This document shows positions 41,701-50,049 of a stretch of DNA of 64,000 bases, in pieces. The stretch covers positions 2,037,424-2,101,423 of the forward strand of contig NC_089979.1 of the NCBI RefSeq assembly GCF_036417845.1. The letters are read 5' to 3'. The notes beneath the pieces are model-generated. The model was not told the origin of the DNA. It did no database searches and saw only the letters and a program-made list of their open reading frames with translations. Source of the DNA: Apteryx mantelli (Eukaryota > Chordata > Aves > Apterygiformes > Apterygidae). Numbering within the stretch: the first letter of the stretch is position 1; each line of letters opens with the position of its first letter. Both the position numbers and the translations under genes were made by a program.

Positions 41701-44700
41701 CTGAAGCATAAGGAAACCAAACAATTTTTGCTCAGGAACCATCCCCAGCAACACCAGCAGGAATGATGAAAAAACATTTGAAGGTCAAGAGTTGGAAGGG
41801 TCAGGAAACAGAAGTCAAAAGCAAATGTAATTCAGATAGCATTCAGAGGAAACCCAATGCAAGTTCTCCAAGCGAAAGGTAGCTCTTTATTCCATTTGCT
41901 CTTCATTCTTGAATCCTGTAATGTGTAATTTGCCCAGCCTGCACTGAAGATCAACACTAGCTCTGTAGTTAAAAAGTCAAATTCCTGTATGCAGGCAAGT
42001 AAGAGCTCAAAGATGACACACCAACCTCCACAGGCACGTGGAAGGCTGTACTAGGAAGTGCTGACACTCTTCACTGCTGTGGTATACAAACCACCGCTGT
42101 TATTAACCCAGATACCCTTGATCTGTGACCCCAATCCCACAAGCTGTGTATGTGGCCTCAGGCTGTAACCTCAGCCCACTCTTACCCTGCAAATTTTATC
42201 CAGCAACTGCTTACAAGAGCTCCAACTCAAGGCGGCAGGGACTCGCTTTCATGTGCTGTCAAGATACTAAGAAGCAGGAACATTTTCCAACATAAGCACG
42301 TGTAAAGTTTGGTCCCCAGGAGGGATATCCCCAAGCAGGGTCTGCACAGACAGTCCAACAGATGGAAAACCGACAGTGAAAGTAGGGCAACTAACTGTAG
42401 TATCAAACTATACATTCCTGTTCTATTTCCAGATCATTTTGAGCAGTGCTGGTGTGAAAGCACTACTATCGCAATAGAGTCAGAGCTGTCAGCTGGGATT
42501 ACTATTACTCTTTGCAGCCCATGAGTTTTTGAACAGGGCCCACACAGAACAAGCGGCCAAGTGACCCTGGTTTAGCCTGCGTTCAGGAGCCGGAAAGAGA
42601 GCAAAACAAAAGCCAGAAGACCGCTCCATACACAAAAAGCCAACCAAAACCCTTCTTTTAAAAAAGATTATGGATAATTTCCTCCCAACCAAGATGGGAG
42701 GAAAGGCTGTGACTCCGAGACAACAGGTAGGTCACAACAGACATGTTTTCCCCCCACCTCCCACCCTTAACGTCTGTTTGTATATAAAAGTCACTATCGC
42801 GAAACTCATCTCATGAAGCACTCCAGCTGAATGCTGTTTTTCTGTGGGAGACATTACCAGCTAAGACCTCTAAAACCTTTATTGAGAATTTGGTTACATC
42901 ACACGGCCTTTTAACAAATGAGTGGAGGATTAAGGTTTTAAACTTCCCAAAGAAATGTCCTGGCTGTTGGCTAATGCACTGAGCAAAAGCAAGGGGGGGG
43001 GGGGGGGAGAAGTATTTGGCTTCTCAAACAGCTCGACCTGTACGAATCTGGATCCCCACCTTCCGTTCTGGGAACTTGCAACGGCTCCGGGGAGGGAGAT
43101 CGGGGGAGGCACAGGGTTGCCTGCATGTCATGAAAGACAGGGCAGGGTGCCAGCTGCATGTGCCAGCAGGAAACAGATGTATTAAATCTTTGGCTACAGA
43201 ATGCTAACCCCCAGCAAAAGATAACCACCACAGTGATATTTGTAATCCTCTGCAAGAAGAATAAACACACAGTCACATCCACAGCCTCCAATGCATTTGG
43301 CATAGAAATGACCAGCAAGGACTACACTGATTTTTTTTCCTAAGCAGATACCGCTAATAGGAAATTTAATCAGGTGCTTTTTCAATAAAAAATAATCATG
43401 TTATGACAGATGCTGCATATCCTCCGCCAGTTTTGTTTTTCCAAATGGTTTGCAACATTTTCCAATGTTATTCTCTTCTGTGTTACTGCCCAAGAGATTC
43501 AAACAGGGTAAACCAACTGCTCACACAAGGGAAATGGTGTGTCCATATGTGGACTAGATTGGAAAAGATGTCCTGCTAATCTTCCCCTGCAAGTAGCACC
43601 TGCTATTTAGACAAGGCTCTGGGTAAGCTCCAACCTGGTTTAAGGTTGCAGTCTCTTTAACTGAAGTCAGAAAGGCCAGACATTAGCAGAGGTGACTCAA
43701 GATCAGATTGATCCTTGTCTAGCAGAGGTTGCAGTTTCAACCCTTGCTCGGGAAAAAACACCTCCAGAGCCCGAATGAGCTTTTTTTTTTTTTTCCTTGC
43801 CAAAGGGTTGCAGAAACAGAGCTCTGCACAGCAAGCCTCTGCTGGAGAACAAGTTTTTAAAATTATATCCTTGTAAAAGGGATCGGATTACAAGGAGAAT
43901 TCACTGCAGGTCTACAAAGCTCCCTCCCAGGGGACAGGGCTAACGGGAGACACTTAAAGCAGTCCCGAAAGCCAATGTTTACCTGCCTTATCACCACTGC
44001 ACAACCACCAGCGCTCTTTAAAGCCCTCTCAGTCACGGGAGCATGCAATACCCTGCTGACACCCAAGGGACACCGAGGAAAGTCACACTCGAGCACCAGG
44101 ATCGATGGCAACCTGTGGACCATCCCTGCTGGCTTCACCCTGCTGTTACTAATTAAACGAGTGACGCTACAGGAGTTATCAGCCTCATCTCACAGGGCAG
44201 CTCGCTCACGCACGCTAAACCACCAAAAAGAGCAAGCGTACGAAGTCAGGCTGTGGGGTGCGTGGACTTTCCTCGCATGCAGCTTCGGGCCCGTACGGGA
44301 AAGCATGCCATTAAGCAGCACCCCGCTGGTTACCTCCGACAGCAAGAGGGAGAATAGACGACGCTCTGCTGGGCAGAACTGGCTTCCTACAGGCAAAAGG
44401 GAGGAAAAGCCAAAATATAGGAGCATTAAACAAGTTAAAAATCAGTCACCGGGAGGCTTGTGAAGGAGCCAGTGGAGGAAGCGGTGGTGGAGGAATGGGG
44501 TTTAAGAGACAAGTTGTGCAGGGCTGCCTCTGTAGACAGGTTACTGGACCAGTTTCCATCCTGCATCAACACGAAGGCCCCCAAACAGCCCAGGGGCCGT
44601 GGAAAGGCCTTTCCCCCACACTCCAGCAAGGTCTGAGGACCAGGATGAACCGGCATCACCATCCATCCTTGCAGCACCCATGGGCACCTCCGTCCCCCCC

Positions 44701-44925
44701 AGGACGGTCCCTGCTCTGTTAGGGGAGGGCAGAAAGAGATCAGAAAGCAACGCCGAGCTCCGACGTGTCCCAAGGAGCATCAGCCAGCGCTTCTCCTCCC
44801 CGCCGGCCCCCCACCAGCCCTGCCCTCACCTTCCGGGCGCTGCCGCTCTTGAGGGCTTGCAGGAGGACCAAGTTGCCGTCCGCGTCTCCTCCGCCGGCCA
44901 GGCTCTCCTCGGCGGTGGCCAGCAT
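8583..44925 (-). CDS. RHPN1: Rhophilin-1, 15 coding exons, complete
   Basis: Scaffold protein that binds GTP-loaded RhoA. Fifteen exons joined by GT-AG introns give 2,028 nt, or 675 residues plus stop, close to the usual family length of about 670. HR1 is near residues 45-112, BRO1 near 118-485 and PDZ near 527-605, with a GFGF carboxylate-binding loop at 535-538. Segments such as [29 protein letters not shown] and [16 protein letters not shown] match rhophilin-1 better than rhophilin-2. The start at 44925 is the first ATG of the exon that splices in phase to the conserved GCDPF segment; the first 32 residues resemble nothing I know. The gene lies head to head with TOP1MT. No frameshift or internal stop is visible, so it looks functional. 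The PDZ partner and tissue cannot be read from the sequence. Confidence 0.93.
9536..9694 (-). CDS. RHPN1: RHPN1 exon 14, second half of PDZ
   Basis: Codes for [20 protein letters not shown], then [20 protein letters not shown] and [13 protein letters not shown]. It holds the GLKEGDYI turn and the binding-groove helix of the PDZ domain. Acceptor TTGCAG; donor AGCC/GTAAGT. Confidence 0.95.
10747..10893 (-). CDS. RHPN1: RHPN1 exon 13, first half of PDZ
   Basis: Codes for [20 protein letters not shown], then [20 protein letters not shown] and [13 protein letters not shown] is the peptide-binding loop of the PDZ fold. Acceptor CCCTAG; donor GCT/GTGAGT. Entry and exit are both phase 0. Confidence 0.95.
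11145..11230 (-). mobile_element. CR1 LINE 3'-end fragment
   Basis: On the plus strand it reads GGGTTGGAAAGGGTCTCCGG and then TCCAACCCTCTGCTC, AGAGCAGGG and TAGATCAGG. This is the reverse complement of the avian CR1 3' region, so the insertion lies in minus orientation, inside RHPN1 intron 12. Short, diverged and truncated. Confidence 0.75.
12500..12576 (-). CDS. RHPN1: RHPN1 exon 12, BRO1-PDZ linker
   Basis: Codes for [20 protein letters not shown] and then LFHRL. Matches human PKTHQKPEARMP and DIFHRLG. Acceptor TACTAG; donor ACTG/GTATGT, phase 0 exit. Confidence 0.92.
12968..13162 (-). CDS. RHPN1: RHPN1 exon 11, end of BRO1
   Basis: Codes for [20 protein letters not shown] through [18 protein letters not shown]. 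It closes the helical BRO1 domain (human KAHLKRAI and ELDREDDF). Acceptor TTCCAG; donor CACC/GTAAGT, phase 1 exit. Confidence 0.94.
13395..13828 (-). mobile_element. Old CR1/L3-type LINE fragment
   Basis: The order of landmarks follows the reverse complement of L3/CR1-like LINE 3' ends. They are AGGGCTGGAAGGGACCTTGA, a block like AGTTTCTCCTAACGTTTAACC, TCTCTAGGCTAAGCAAACCC and CCTTTCCCTGCAGGTC. It lies in RHPN1 intron 10 in minus orientation, is clearly diverged and keeps no open frame. Confidence 0.65.
16581..16700 (-). CDS. RHPN1: RHPN1 exon 10, BRO1
   Basis: Codes for [20 protein letters not shown] through [11 protein letters not shown]. Acceptor GCACAG; donor CTGG/GTAAGT. The phase 1 exit fits the following GKAHLKKA segment. 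Confidence 0.92.
19650..19806 (-). CDS. RHPN1: RHPN1 exon 9, BRO1
   Basis: Codes for [20 protein letters not shown], then [20 protein letters not shown] and [12 protein letters not shown]. Matches the human VHDYVPVSWTALVHVKAEYF region. Acceptor CTGCAG; donor CCTG/GTGAGT, phase 1 exit. Confidence 0.94.
20983..21170 (-). CDS. RHPN1: RHPN1 exon 8, BRO1
   Basis: Codes for [20 protein letters not shown] through [12 protein letters not shown]. Matches human ENFSHAPSPDMSAASL and LAQLRLAQEAA. Acceptor TGTAG; donor AGG/GTAAGT, phase 0 exit. Confidence 0.94.
21995..22161 (-). CDS. RHPN1: RHPN1 exon 7, BRO1
   Basis: Codes for [20 protein letters not shown] through AIDAFQKAA. It includes the [16 protein letters not shown] block, among the most conserved in the family. 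Acceptor CTCCAG, donor GCCG/GTAGGT, phase 1 exit. Confidence 0.95.
22607..22623. repeat. C17 (G17 on the RHPN1 strand) homopolymer
   Basis: Seventeen consecutive C on the plus strand in RHPN1 intron 6, ending 77 nt past the weak exon-6 donor. On the pre-mRNA it is a run of G. Confidence 0.95.
22700..22824 (-). CDS. RHPN1: RHPN1 exon 6, BRO1
   Basis: Codes for [20 protein letters not shown] through NLGVFFHW, with the last Trp codon split TG/G. The acceptor is CCACAG. The donor is the weak CACTG/GTTCGT, followed about 77 nt downstream by a run of 17 G on the transcribed strand. Confidence 0.93.
22825..24649 (-). other. RHPN1: RHPN1 introns 4 and 5
   Basis: The two introns flank exon 5 (24066-24143). 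The stretch 23740-23900 is AT-rich, with homeobox-like TAAT cores such as ATTATTATTCATAAAA. Nothing coding is visible outside exon 5. Confidence 0.4.
24066..24143 (-). CDS. RHPN1: RHPN1 exon 5, BRO1
   Basis: Twenty-six codons beginning [11 protein letters not shown] and ending in ELRQ. The acceptor is ACGCAG and the donor CAG/GTCTGT. Entry and exit are both phase 0. Matches the LISVHFGEDG region of the human protein. Confidence 0.92.
24650..24725 (-). CDS. RHPN1: RHPN1 exon 4, start of BRO1
   Basis: Codes for [20 protein letters not shown], the conserved entry into the BRO1 domain. Acceptor TTCCAG, donor AAAG/GTAAAC; the exon leaves in phase 0. Confidence 0.93.
24726..27827 (-). other. RHPN1: RHPN1 intron 3
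   Basis: A 3.1-kb intron with no coding signal. The intervals 25200-25500 and 26220-26350 are AT-rich within GC-rich surroundings and carry TAAT, GATA-like (CTGATAAGG) and palindromic motifs, so they could be regulatory. That is inference from composition only. Confidence 0.4.
25272..25291. promoter_or_regulatory. 20-bp palindrome around TTAATT
   Basis: AGCTGTT and AACAGCT form seven-base inverted arms around TTAATT. The core resembles a homeodomain site. It sits in an AT-rich part of RHPN1 intron 3. Any protein binding is inferred. Confidence 0.35.
27828..27956 (-). CDS. RHPN1: RHPN1 exon 3, HR1 second helix
   Basis: Codes for [20 protein letters not shown] and then [14 protein letters not shown], the second helix of the Rho-binding antiparallel coiled coil. 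The acceptor is TTTTCCAG; the donor is ACAG/GTACGC, phase 2. Confidence 0.93.
27957..33304 (-). other. RHPN1: RHPN1 intron 2
   Basis: A 5.3-kb intron of mixed composition with T-rich runs near 30250 and 30450. No exon, LINE copy or RNA gene was recognised. Confidence 0.45.
33305..33423 (-). CDS. RHPN1: RHPN1 exon 2, start of HR1
   Basis: Codes for [15 protein letters not shown] and then [20 protein letters not shown], the first HR1 helix and its turn. The acceptor is a tandem CAGCAG, so the exon starts at 33423 (with Gln) or 33420 (without). The donor is CAG/GTGAGT, phase 2, and the Arg codon is completed in exon 3. Confidence 0.92.
40331..40348. repeat. (AT)9 microsatellite
   Basis: Nine uninterrupted AT units in RHPN1 intron 1. 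Confidence 0.95.
42993..43007. repeat. G15 homopolymer
   Basis: Fifteen consecutive G on the plus strand in RHPN1 intron 1. Confidence 0.95.
44830..44925 (-). CDS. RHPN1: RHPN1 exon 1 (coding part)
   Basis: Codes for 32 residues beginning [12 protein letters not shown] and ending in SARK, followed by a strong AAG/GTGAGG donor, phase 0. It lies in the CpG-rich 5' end of the gene. The N-terminus is poorly conserved in the family, so the start codon rests on frame, position and the donor. Confidence 0.75.
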
Positions 44926-45048
44926 CTCTGGCGGCACGGCATCCGCGGGGCCGGGGCGGCACCCCAGGGCCTGGGGACTCCCCGGGCGGGGGCCACGTGC
45001 CCCCACGCAGCTCTGGGGTGGCTCTAGGGCTGGGCACCCCCTTGGGGA

Positions 45049-45440
45049 GTCACCTCCAGGCAGGGGCAGACCCAACCACCCCAAAACCCCCTTGGGGGGG
45101 GGTGTCACCCCCAGGCAGGGGCAAACCCAACCACCCCAAAACCCCCTTGGGGGGGGTGTCACCCCCAGGCAGGGGCAAACCCAACCACCCCAAAACTCCC
45201 TTGGGGGGCTTCCCCCAGGCAGGGGGAGACCCCAACTGCCCCAAAACTCCTTTGGGGGGGGAGTCACCCCCAAGCAGGGGCAAACCCAACTGCCCCCAAA
45301 CCCCCTTGGGGGGGAATCACCCCCAAACAGGGGCAAACCCAACTGCCCCCAAACCCCCTTGGGGGGAGGGGGGGAGTCACCCCCAGGCAGGGAGAGACCC
45401 CAATTGCCCCAAACTCCCTTGGGGGGGGGAAGTCACCCCC
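45049..45440. repeat. G-run minisatellite in the RHPN1 5' region
   Basis: Seven units of 50-60 bp plus a partial eighth start near 45049, 45104, 45158, 45208, 45263, 45316, 45376 and 45432. Each has GTCACCCCCAGGCAGGGGC, then CCCCAAAAC, then CCCTTGGGGGGG. Each unit carries long G and C runs, giving G-quadruplex potential on either strand. The array begins about 125 bp upstream of the RHPN1 start codon. Confidence 0.93.
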
Positions 45441-45449
45441 AGACCCCTC

Positions 45450-45960
45450 GCAGAGCCGCCCCCAGCGGTCGGGTGAGCGGCGCAGCGCAGCGCGGCCCCG
45501 GTCTCACCCCTCGCCGCCGCCGAGCGGCAGCGGTAGCGGTAGCGGCAGGGCCCGGCCCGGCCCCGGCGCTGGGCGCTGCCGGCCAGGAGCGAGCGCGGAG
45601 CCGGCCCCGCCGCGGCGCGGGGCATAAGCTGGGCAGCGGGGCGGGGCGAAGCGAGGCCGCGGCCAATGGAGGGAGAGCAGGGCGGCGATCGACGGCGGCG
45701 CTGCCCAATGGGAGCGCGGGGAAGGGGAGGCGGGGGGAGGTGCCGGAGCGGTTCGAGGCGGGAAGGGGCGGAGGGGGCCCTGTCGCCCGTGGCAACGGTG
45801 GGAATTAGAACGCCGAGGACGTCACGGGCGGGGCGGGGCCTGGCCGCGCGCGCCCCTCCCCAGCGGGGCGGCCCCTCCCCTCGGGCACATCTGGGCTCGC
45901 GCGCCCCGCGCCACATCTGGGCGCCCCCTCCCGCCCCCGCCACATCTGGGCGCCCTCCCC
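45450..45960 (-). promoter_or_regulatory. RHPN1: CpG-island promoter of RHPN1
   Basis: Dense CpG and GC, several GGGCGG (Sp1-type) boxes, two CCAAT boxes (45663-45667 and 45705-45709) and a CRE-like GACGTCAC at 45818-45825. No TATA box. The placement upstream of exon 1 fits a dispersed-start promoter. Plus-strand output is possible but not shown. Confidence 0.7.
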
Positions 45961-46054
45961 CCCCATTCAAGCCCCGGCATTATCCGCACGCTTGCAGCCC
46001 CCCCAACCCAGTGCAGCCCCTGGCCTTGCCCCCCCCCCGGTGCAACATCTGGGC
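45886..46054. repeat. Four CATCTGGGC-containing copies
   Basis: CACATCTGGGC occurs at 45886, 45912 and 45941, and a near copy at 46044; a weaker copy (ACATCTGGACC) lies near 46227. Each contains an E-box (CATCTG). The first three are spaced 26 and 29 bp, so this may be a small tandem repeat or a site cluster. Confidence 0.7.
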
Positions 46055-49000
46055 AGCTGTGGCGGGGACGAGGGGGTGCAATAAGGCAGCACAACGCACG
46101 CACCCTCCCCCCCCCCCCCGCAGCCAGGACTCGTCCCAGCTCCTGCTGCCTTCCACACCAATGCAGCGTCCAAGCTGCTCCCCTCCGTGCCACCCCTTGG
46201 CCACATCGTGCCCCCCCTCCCCAAAACATCTGGACCGTGGCGTAGCAGCTGGATGTTCAGAGGGCTGCCAGACCCTGCATCTGCCTTCCCCATCAGCCCT
46301 GAGCTGAACGTGGCTGCGCTTCTGCAGCACGAGGGCCTCGCGGTGTCCTTGCCTCTGCTACAACTGTCAGACGCTGCCCCTGTACAGCCGCAATCCCCCC
46401 CCCGCCCCCAAATCCTTCTCTCTGCTTTCTCTGGGCAGAGATACAGGCAAAACCTGTCCCACTTTTACTGCCTCTGAGACATCTTCTTAAGTCACGAGAC
46501 TATTTTACTTTCACACATACTCGTAAAATAAGAACCGACCTAGTCAACGGCGTTAAAGCTGGCAAAGTTTTGTGAAAAAGCGCCCGGAGACTGAAAAACA
46601 CCAGCACTCCGGCTGCGTGCTCAACACGGTGCCTCCGTGTGTACCCTAACACGTGCAGCGCCCGGCACAGGGATTCAGGCTGGATTCTCCCACTGCCACC
46701 AAGCGTTGGCTCAGCGTCCACTGGGGCTGTGGACACCATGCAACGGCTTGTGTCACCCTGAAAGGGTCCCGTAATCTTTACTGGGGCCTGCGTTTGCTTC
46801 CATAATAAAGTTAATGAGACTGCGCTCGTGTACGATTAGTCGTATTCATTGCCGACAGGACACGTCGAACAACATGCAGATTCGGTCATTTAACAAGGGG
46901 GGGAAAAAAAATAACGCAGCATGCATTAAACCGTTTACATTGCATGAATTTATTTCCTAACAGCCCAGTTTGACTAAGCCACTTCCCTTTTCCCCTTTCC
47001 CCAACAATTTTTCCTTGTCGGTTCTTCAAGGTTTGCTCGGCTCGGAGGGGCGCGATCCTGGAGGACCAAACGCGCCGCGCACCTTGCCCGGCTCAAAGCA
47101 GGTACCAAGGGCCCAAGTCTCAGCTTCTCCTATAGAAATGGTTGTTGAGCATAGTGAAACGAGGACGTCACATTTCTCTTCCTTAAAACACTCTCTAATG
47201 TAAGAATATCCCATTTGCCTGTGCAGTTGCCCGTTGTCGTGTTGCTCATCATTGCACCTTAATGTTTGCAGGAACCTGATGCCATTTTGCAAGGCAGCAG
47301 GTTACGGAGGAGACGGATTTTTCTCTGCCTCTCGGATTTCTCAATCTTAAAGGAGTCACCGGACGAGAAAGGCGAAAACCCTGTTTAAAGGGTAGCCGTG
47401 CCTCTCCTGCCTAATATTGCAGCAGCCTGCAGAGCAAAGCGCTTTAATCGTGCGGTCGCAACGTTCTGCAAAATCCGCAGACGCGGAGCCCGCGTAGGAA
47501 GAACCTTTTCCCTGCCCAAATGCGCAGCCGGCTCCGGCTCCTCCGCGCGTTTCTTCGGGGAGGATGCGTCGTTCTGGTTCGCTTTCTGCTGACGAGGAAG
47601 CCGCGTTCAGCCCAATTTGGGCTGACGCCTCGCAGGCTATTACCACCAACACAACCCTCGCGGTTGCCAGCAGCTCGCCGTGGCGGCGCCGCGCGGGGGA
47701 CCCGTTTGCAGCCCGGCTCGGCTTTCCCGGCGGCAGAGCCCTGGACAGAGCGATCCTGCTCCCCACCTCCCACATCGCCTCCTTTGCAAAGAGCTTTAGC
47801 ATCTGCAAAAGGAAAATATTATATAAAAAAAGATCTTGATTATCAAGGGGGTCGAGCCGGGTTATGTTTTGGTGGGATTTACAAGCTGGCTAGATCCACT
47901 TCTGGGTTGGGGCAGGTTTCTTCTGGCTCATGTGCCACGCACACCCCATCCTTTCCCCTTGCAGACATCCCGACTGGGGTGGGACAGCTTGGGAGAAACT
48001 CTCACCAGGAACCAGGTGGCAGGGCTGAATAAATCCCTGTGGGACCCAGGGCGAAAATTCAGCAGAAGGCGAGAGCGCGGAAGAGAACCCGCGATACGCC
48101 GGTCGCCGGCTTTGCGACTCTGTCGCCCGGCAGAAGGAGGCCGAGAGCGAACAAGCCCTGGCAAGAAGTCCTCGCCTGCTCCCTGCCCTGGGGCCGGCTC
48201 CCACCCCTTGACGACTTTTTACTCATCCAGCAAGAAAAGTGGCTTGGACGCATTTTCCACGAGTGGCGCAACTGGGATCAAAGAAGCCCTCCCTCCCGGA
48301 GCCAGCCCTGCCCAGGGGGACTTCTGCTCCCGGCCAGCAACCAGGCTCGACCTTGGACCAGGGGAACATGCAGCCCGCTACTCACCCAGGCTGGAGATCT
48401 GGATACACGGCAATACTTTTCCCTTTCCTTTCCTTAAAATCAGGTGTTGCTGGCCCAGGAAAGCTTGCAGCTTTGCATGCCAGTGGTTGCAAGTGCACGG
48501 TGCTGTGCAGAGCGGGCTGGTGCCCGGGAGAGATTCCCCTATGGAGAAGAGGCTTGGAGGGCTCCTTGCTTTGTGCTGCCATGCTTGCAGCCCCACGCGT
48601 TGTCTTAAGAGCGCTGATTGAGGACAGAAAGACCTGTTTCGAGCCTCCCGCTCAGCTGCAAGGAGGTACCTGATGGCAAACACAGGCAGGTGCAAGCAAT
48701 AGACTCCCCTACAAGAACAGGGCTGGAGGAGAGGAGAGCAGGATGGTGCAAATGCCTTGGTGAGAGAGCAATAGGCAGCAGCCTGCAGGATCTGGCCTCC
48801 GGGCCCAGAGACCACCCCGAAGTGCAAGATGGGGCTGGCGCTGGGTAAGAGGCAGCTGAGAAAGTCTAGTTTTTTGTGAGCGACTTAATCACCTAACCCC
48901 AGGGGTAATATCTTCCCCGAAAGGAGAATTCCCCAAGCTGTTTGCACCACGGCTGCTTGGTGCAATGCAACAGCTCCTCTTTGGAGGTCCCAAGCCTCTA

Positions 49001-49094
49001 TCTGAGCAGTGCAAAGCGTTTTCCACCCAGCAGCTCCCCTTGCAGAATAGATGCTGGCTGATGGGTCTCCTTAAAACTCAACTTTCAGGCTAAA
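45961..49094. other. Intergenic spacer between RHPN1 and TOP1MT
   Basis: Contains C-rich runs (C13 at 46107-46119). A second CpG-rich stretch at about 47400-48350 has no recognisable exon. Long open frames here, up to 261 codons, follow GC composition and lack protein motifs. The CpG-rich stretch could be a further promoter. Confidence 0.45.
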
Positions 49095-49139
49095 ACTTCA
49101 TTTCCCAGGATGCACCTTGGGCTGGGGGCCTCCAATCAG
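49095..49139 (+). promoter_or_regulatory. TOP1MT: ZNF143/STAF-like motif plus CCAAT box, upstream TOP1MT promoter
   Basis: ACTTCATTTCCCAGGATGC at 49095-49113 matches the ZNF143/STAF promoter motif (ACTACAATTCCCAGAATGC) at most positions. A CCAAT box follows at 49132-49136. A strong donor (CACCAG/GTGAGT) lies 130-150 bp downstream, so this fits the promoter of the upstream first exon. Confidence 0.55.
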
Positions 49140-49263
49140 GGCCAAGGGAGTCTTGAAATAAGCTCCCTGCAAGGGGGCATTGCCCTAAGGGAGGTTGTTG
49201 AGGAGGTCTGTGAGGTCTTACCCACCCTGAGCAGCATCCAGGGAGTGTGTCAGCCTGCACCAG
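49140..49263 (+). other. TOP1MT: Probable non-coding exon 1 of long TOP1MT isoform
   Basis: The 5' edge is approximate. The 3' edge is a consensus CACCAG/GTGAGT donor at 49263. Joined to the exon at 49924, the frame of the ATG at 49988 has an in-frame TGA upstream and no earlier ATG, which supports 49988 as the start. Confidence 0.45.
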
Positions 49264-49987
49264 GTGAGTGTGGGGGCCCACCAGCAGCTGCAAGCACTTA
49301 GGGCTCTGGAAGGGCTGTTAAGCATGAAGGTTTTCAGTCTGTTTCCCGTTCTCTGAAAAGTTTGCAGGGTCTCTCCTTTTGCTTCATGGCTTGTGCTTTC
49401 ATCCTTGAAAATTCCTGGTTTTCCTAGGAGGGTGAAGGTCTCCTTTGCCCTTCAGGGATGGGGACCACCTAGGTGTTGTTGTATTGCTTGCATCCCTTGC
49501 AGCCTCAAGTTTCCAGGCAGGAGCAGTGATTTGGGGGGTGGGGAGTGGGATGTCTGCCTTTGAAGGGAGTCAAATTCTCAGTTTTGCTCTTGTTTCTTCC
49601 TTGTGTTTTATTATTTTCTGCTGTGGTGGCTTTCTGGCTGTTGCTTTGAGGATGCGAATCAACCCCGGCGCAAGACCCCCATCAGCCTGTAAGGAGGTCC
49701 ATGCTACAGAGCTGGGCATTCGCATGATCTTTAAGGGGGCCCTTCCGTTTTGGGAGCGACTTTATTTTCACTGCTGTGGCAGCAGCTTGGAGCAGAGCAG
49801 GACCAGTAGCAGCAGGATCCCTACACATGGTTGGAGGCTTCAGGATCCAGCCTGGAGCAAACCCTAGTCAGAGCCGCCTCTGAGAGCGAAACCTCGGTGC
49901 TAACGGCTGCGTCTCGCTTGCAGTTGTCCTCAGGGATGCCGAATTAGCCCCGTGTCCGATCGCGAAGAGCAGGTGGCTGAAAGAGCC

Positions 49988-50049
49988 ATGGGGACCTCGA
50001 GGGCTGGCGGCACGAAGATGCCGGTGGAGAGGAAGAACAGCGTCAGCCG
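49988..50049 (+). CDS. TOP1MT: TOP1MT long isoform, start exon (coding part)
   Basis: ATG at 49988 in a strong GCCATGG context; the exon itself probably starts at 49924 after CTTGCAG. Codes for [20 protein letters not shown] plus two bases of Arg. Donor CCG/GTGGGC. Confidence 0.55.

Larger units (their letters stand above)
33424..44829 (-). other. RHPN1: RHPN1 intron 1
   Basis: An 11.4-kb first intron, the largest in the gene. It contains simple repeats: an AT dinucleotide run at 40331-40348 and G15 at 42993-43007. Many open frames of 60-160 codons occur, but none has recognisable motifs. First introns often hold enhancers; none can be proven here. Confidence 0.45.

Noticed and set aside
44765-45808. 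Open frames of 347 codons (plus) and 200 codons (minus) across the 5' end of RHPN1
   Set aside because: They run through the G/C minisatellite, whose repeated units lack stops. There are no family motifs. Only the 32-codon segment ending at 44830 on the minus strand fits RHPN1.
47836-48621. 261-codon plus-strand frame between the two genes
   Set aside because: GC-rich spacer with several overlapping frames; no motif and no phase link to any recognised exon.
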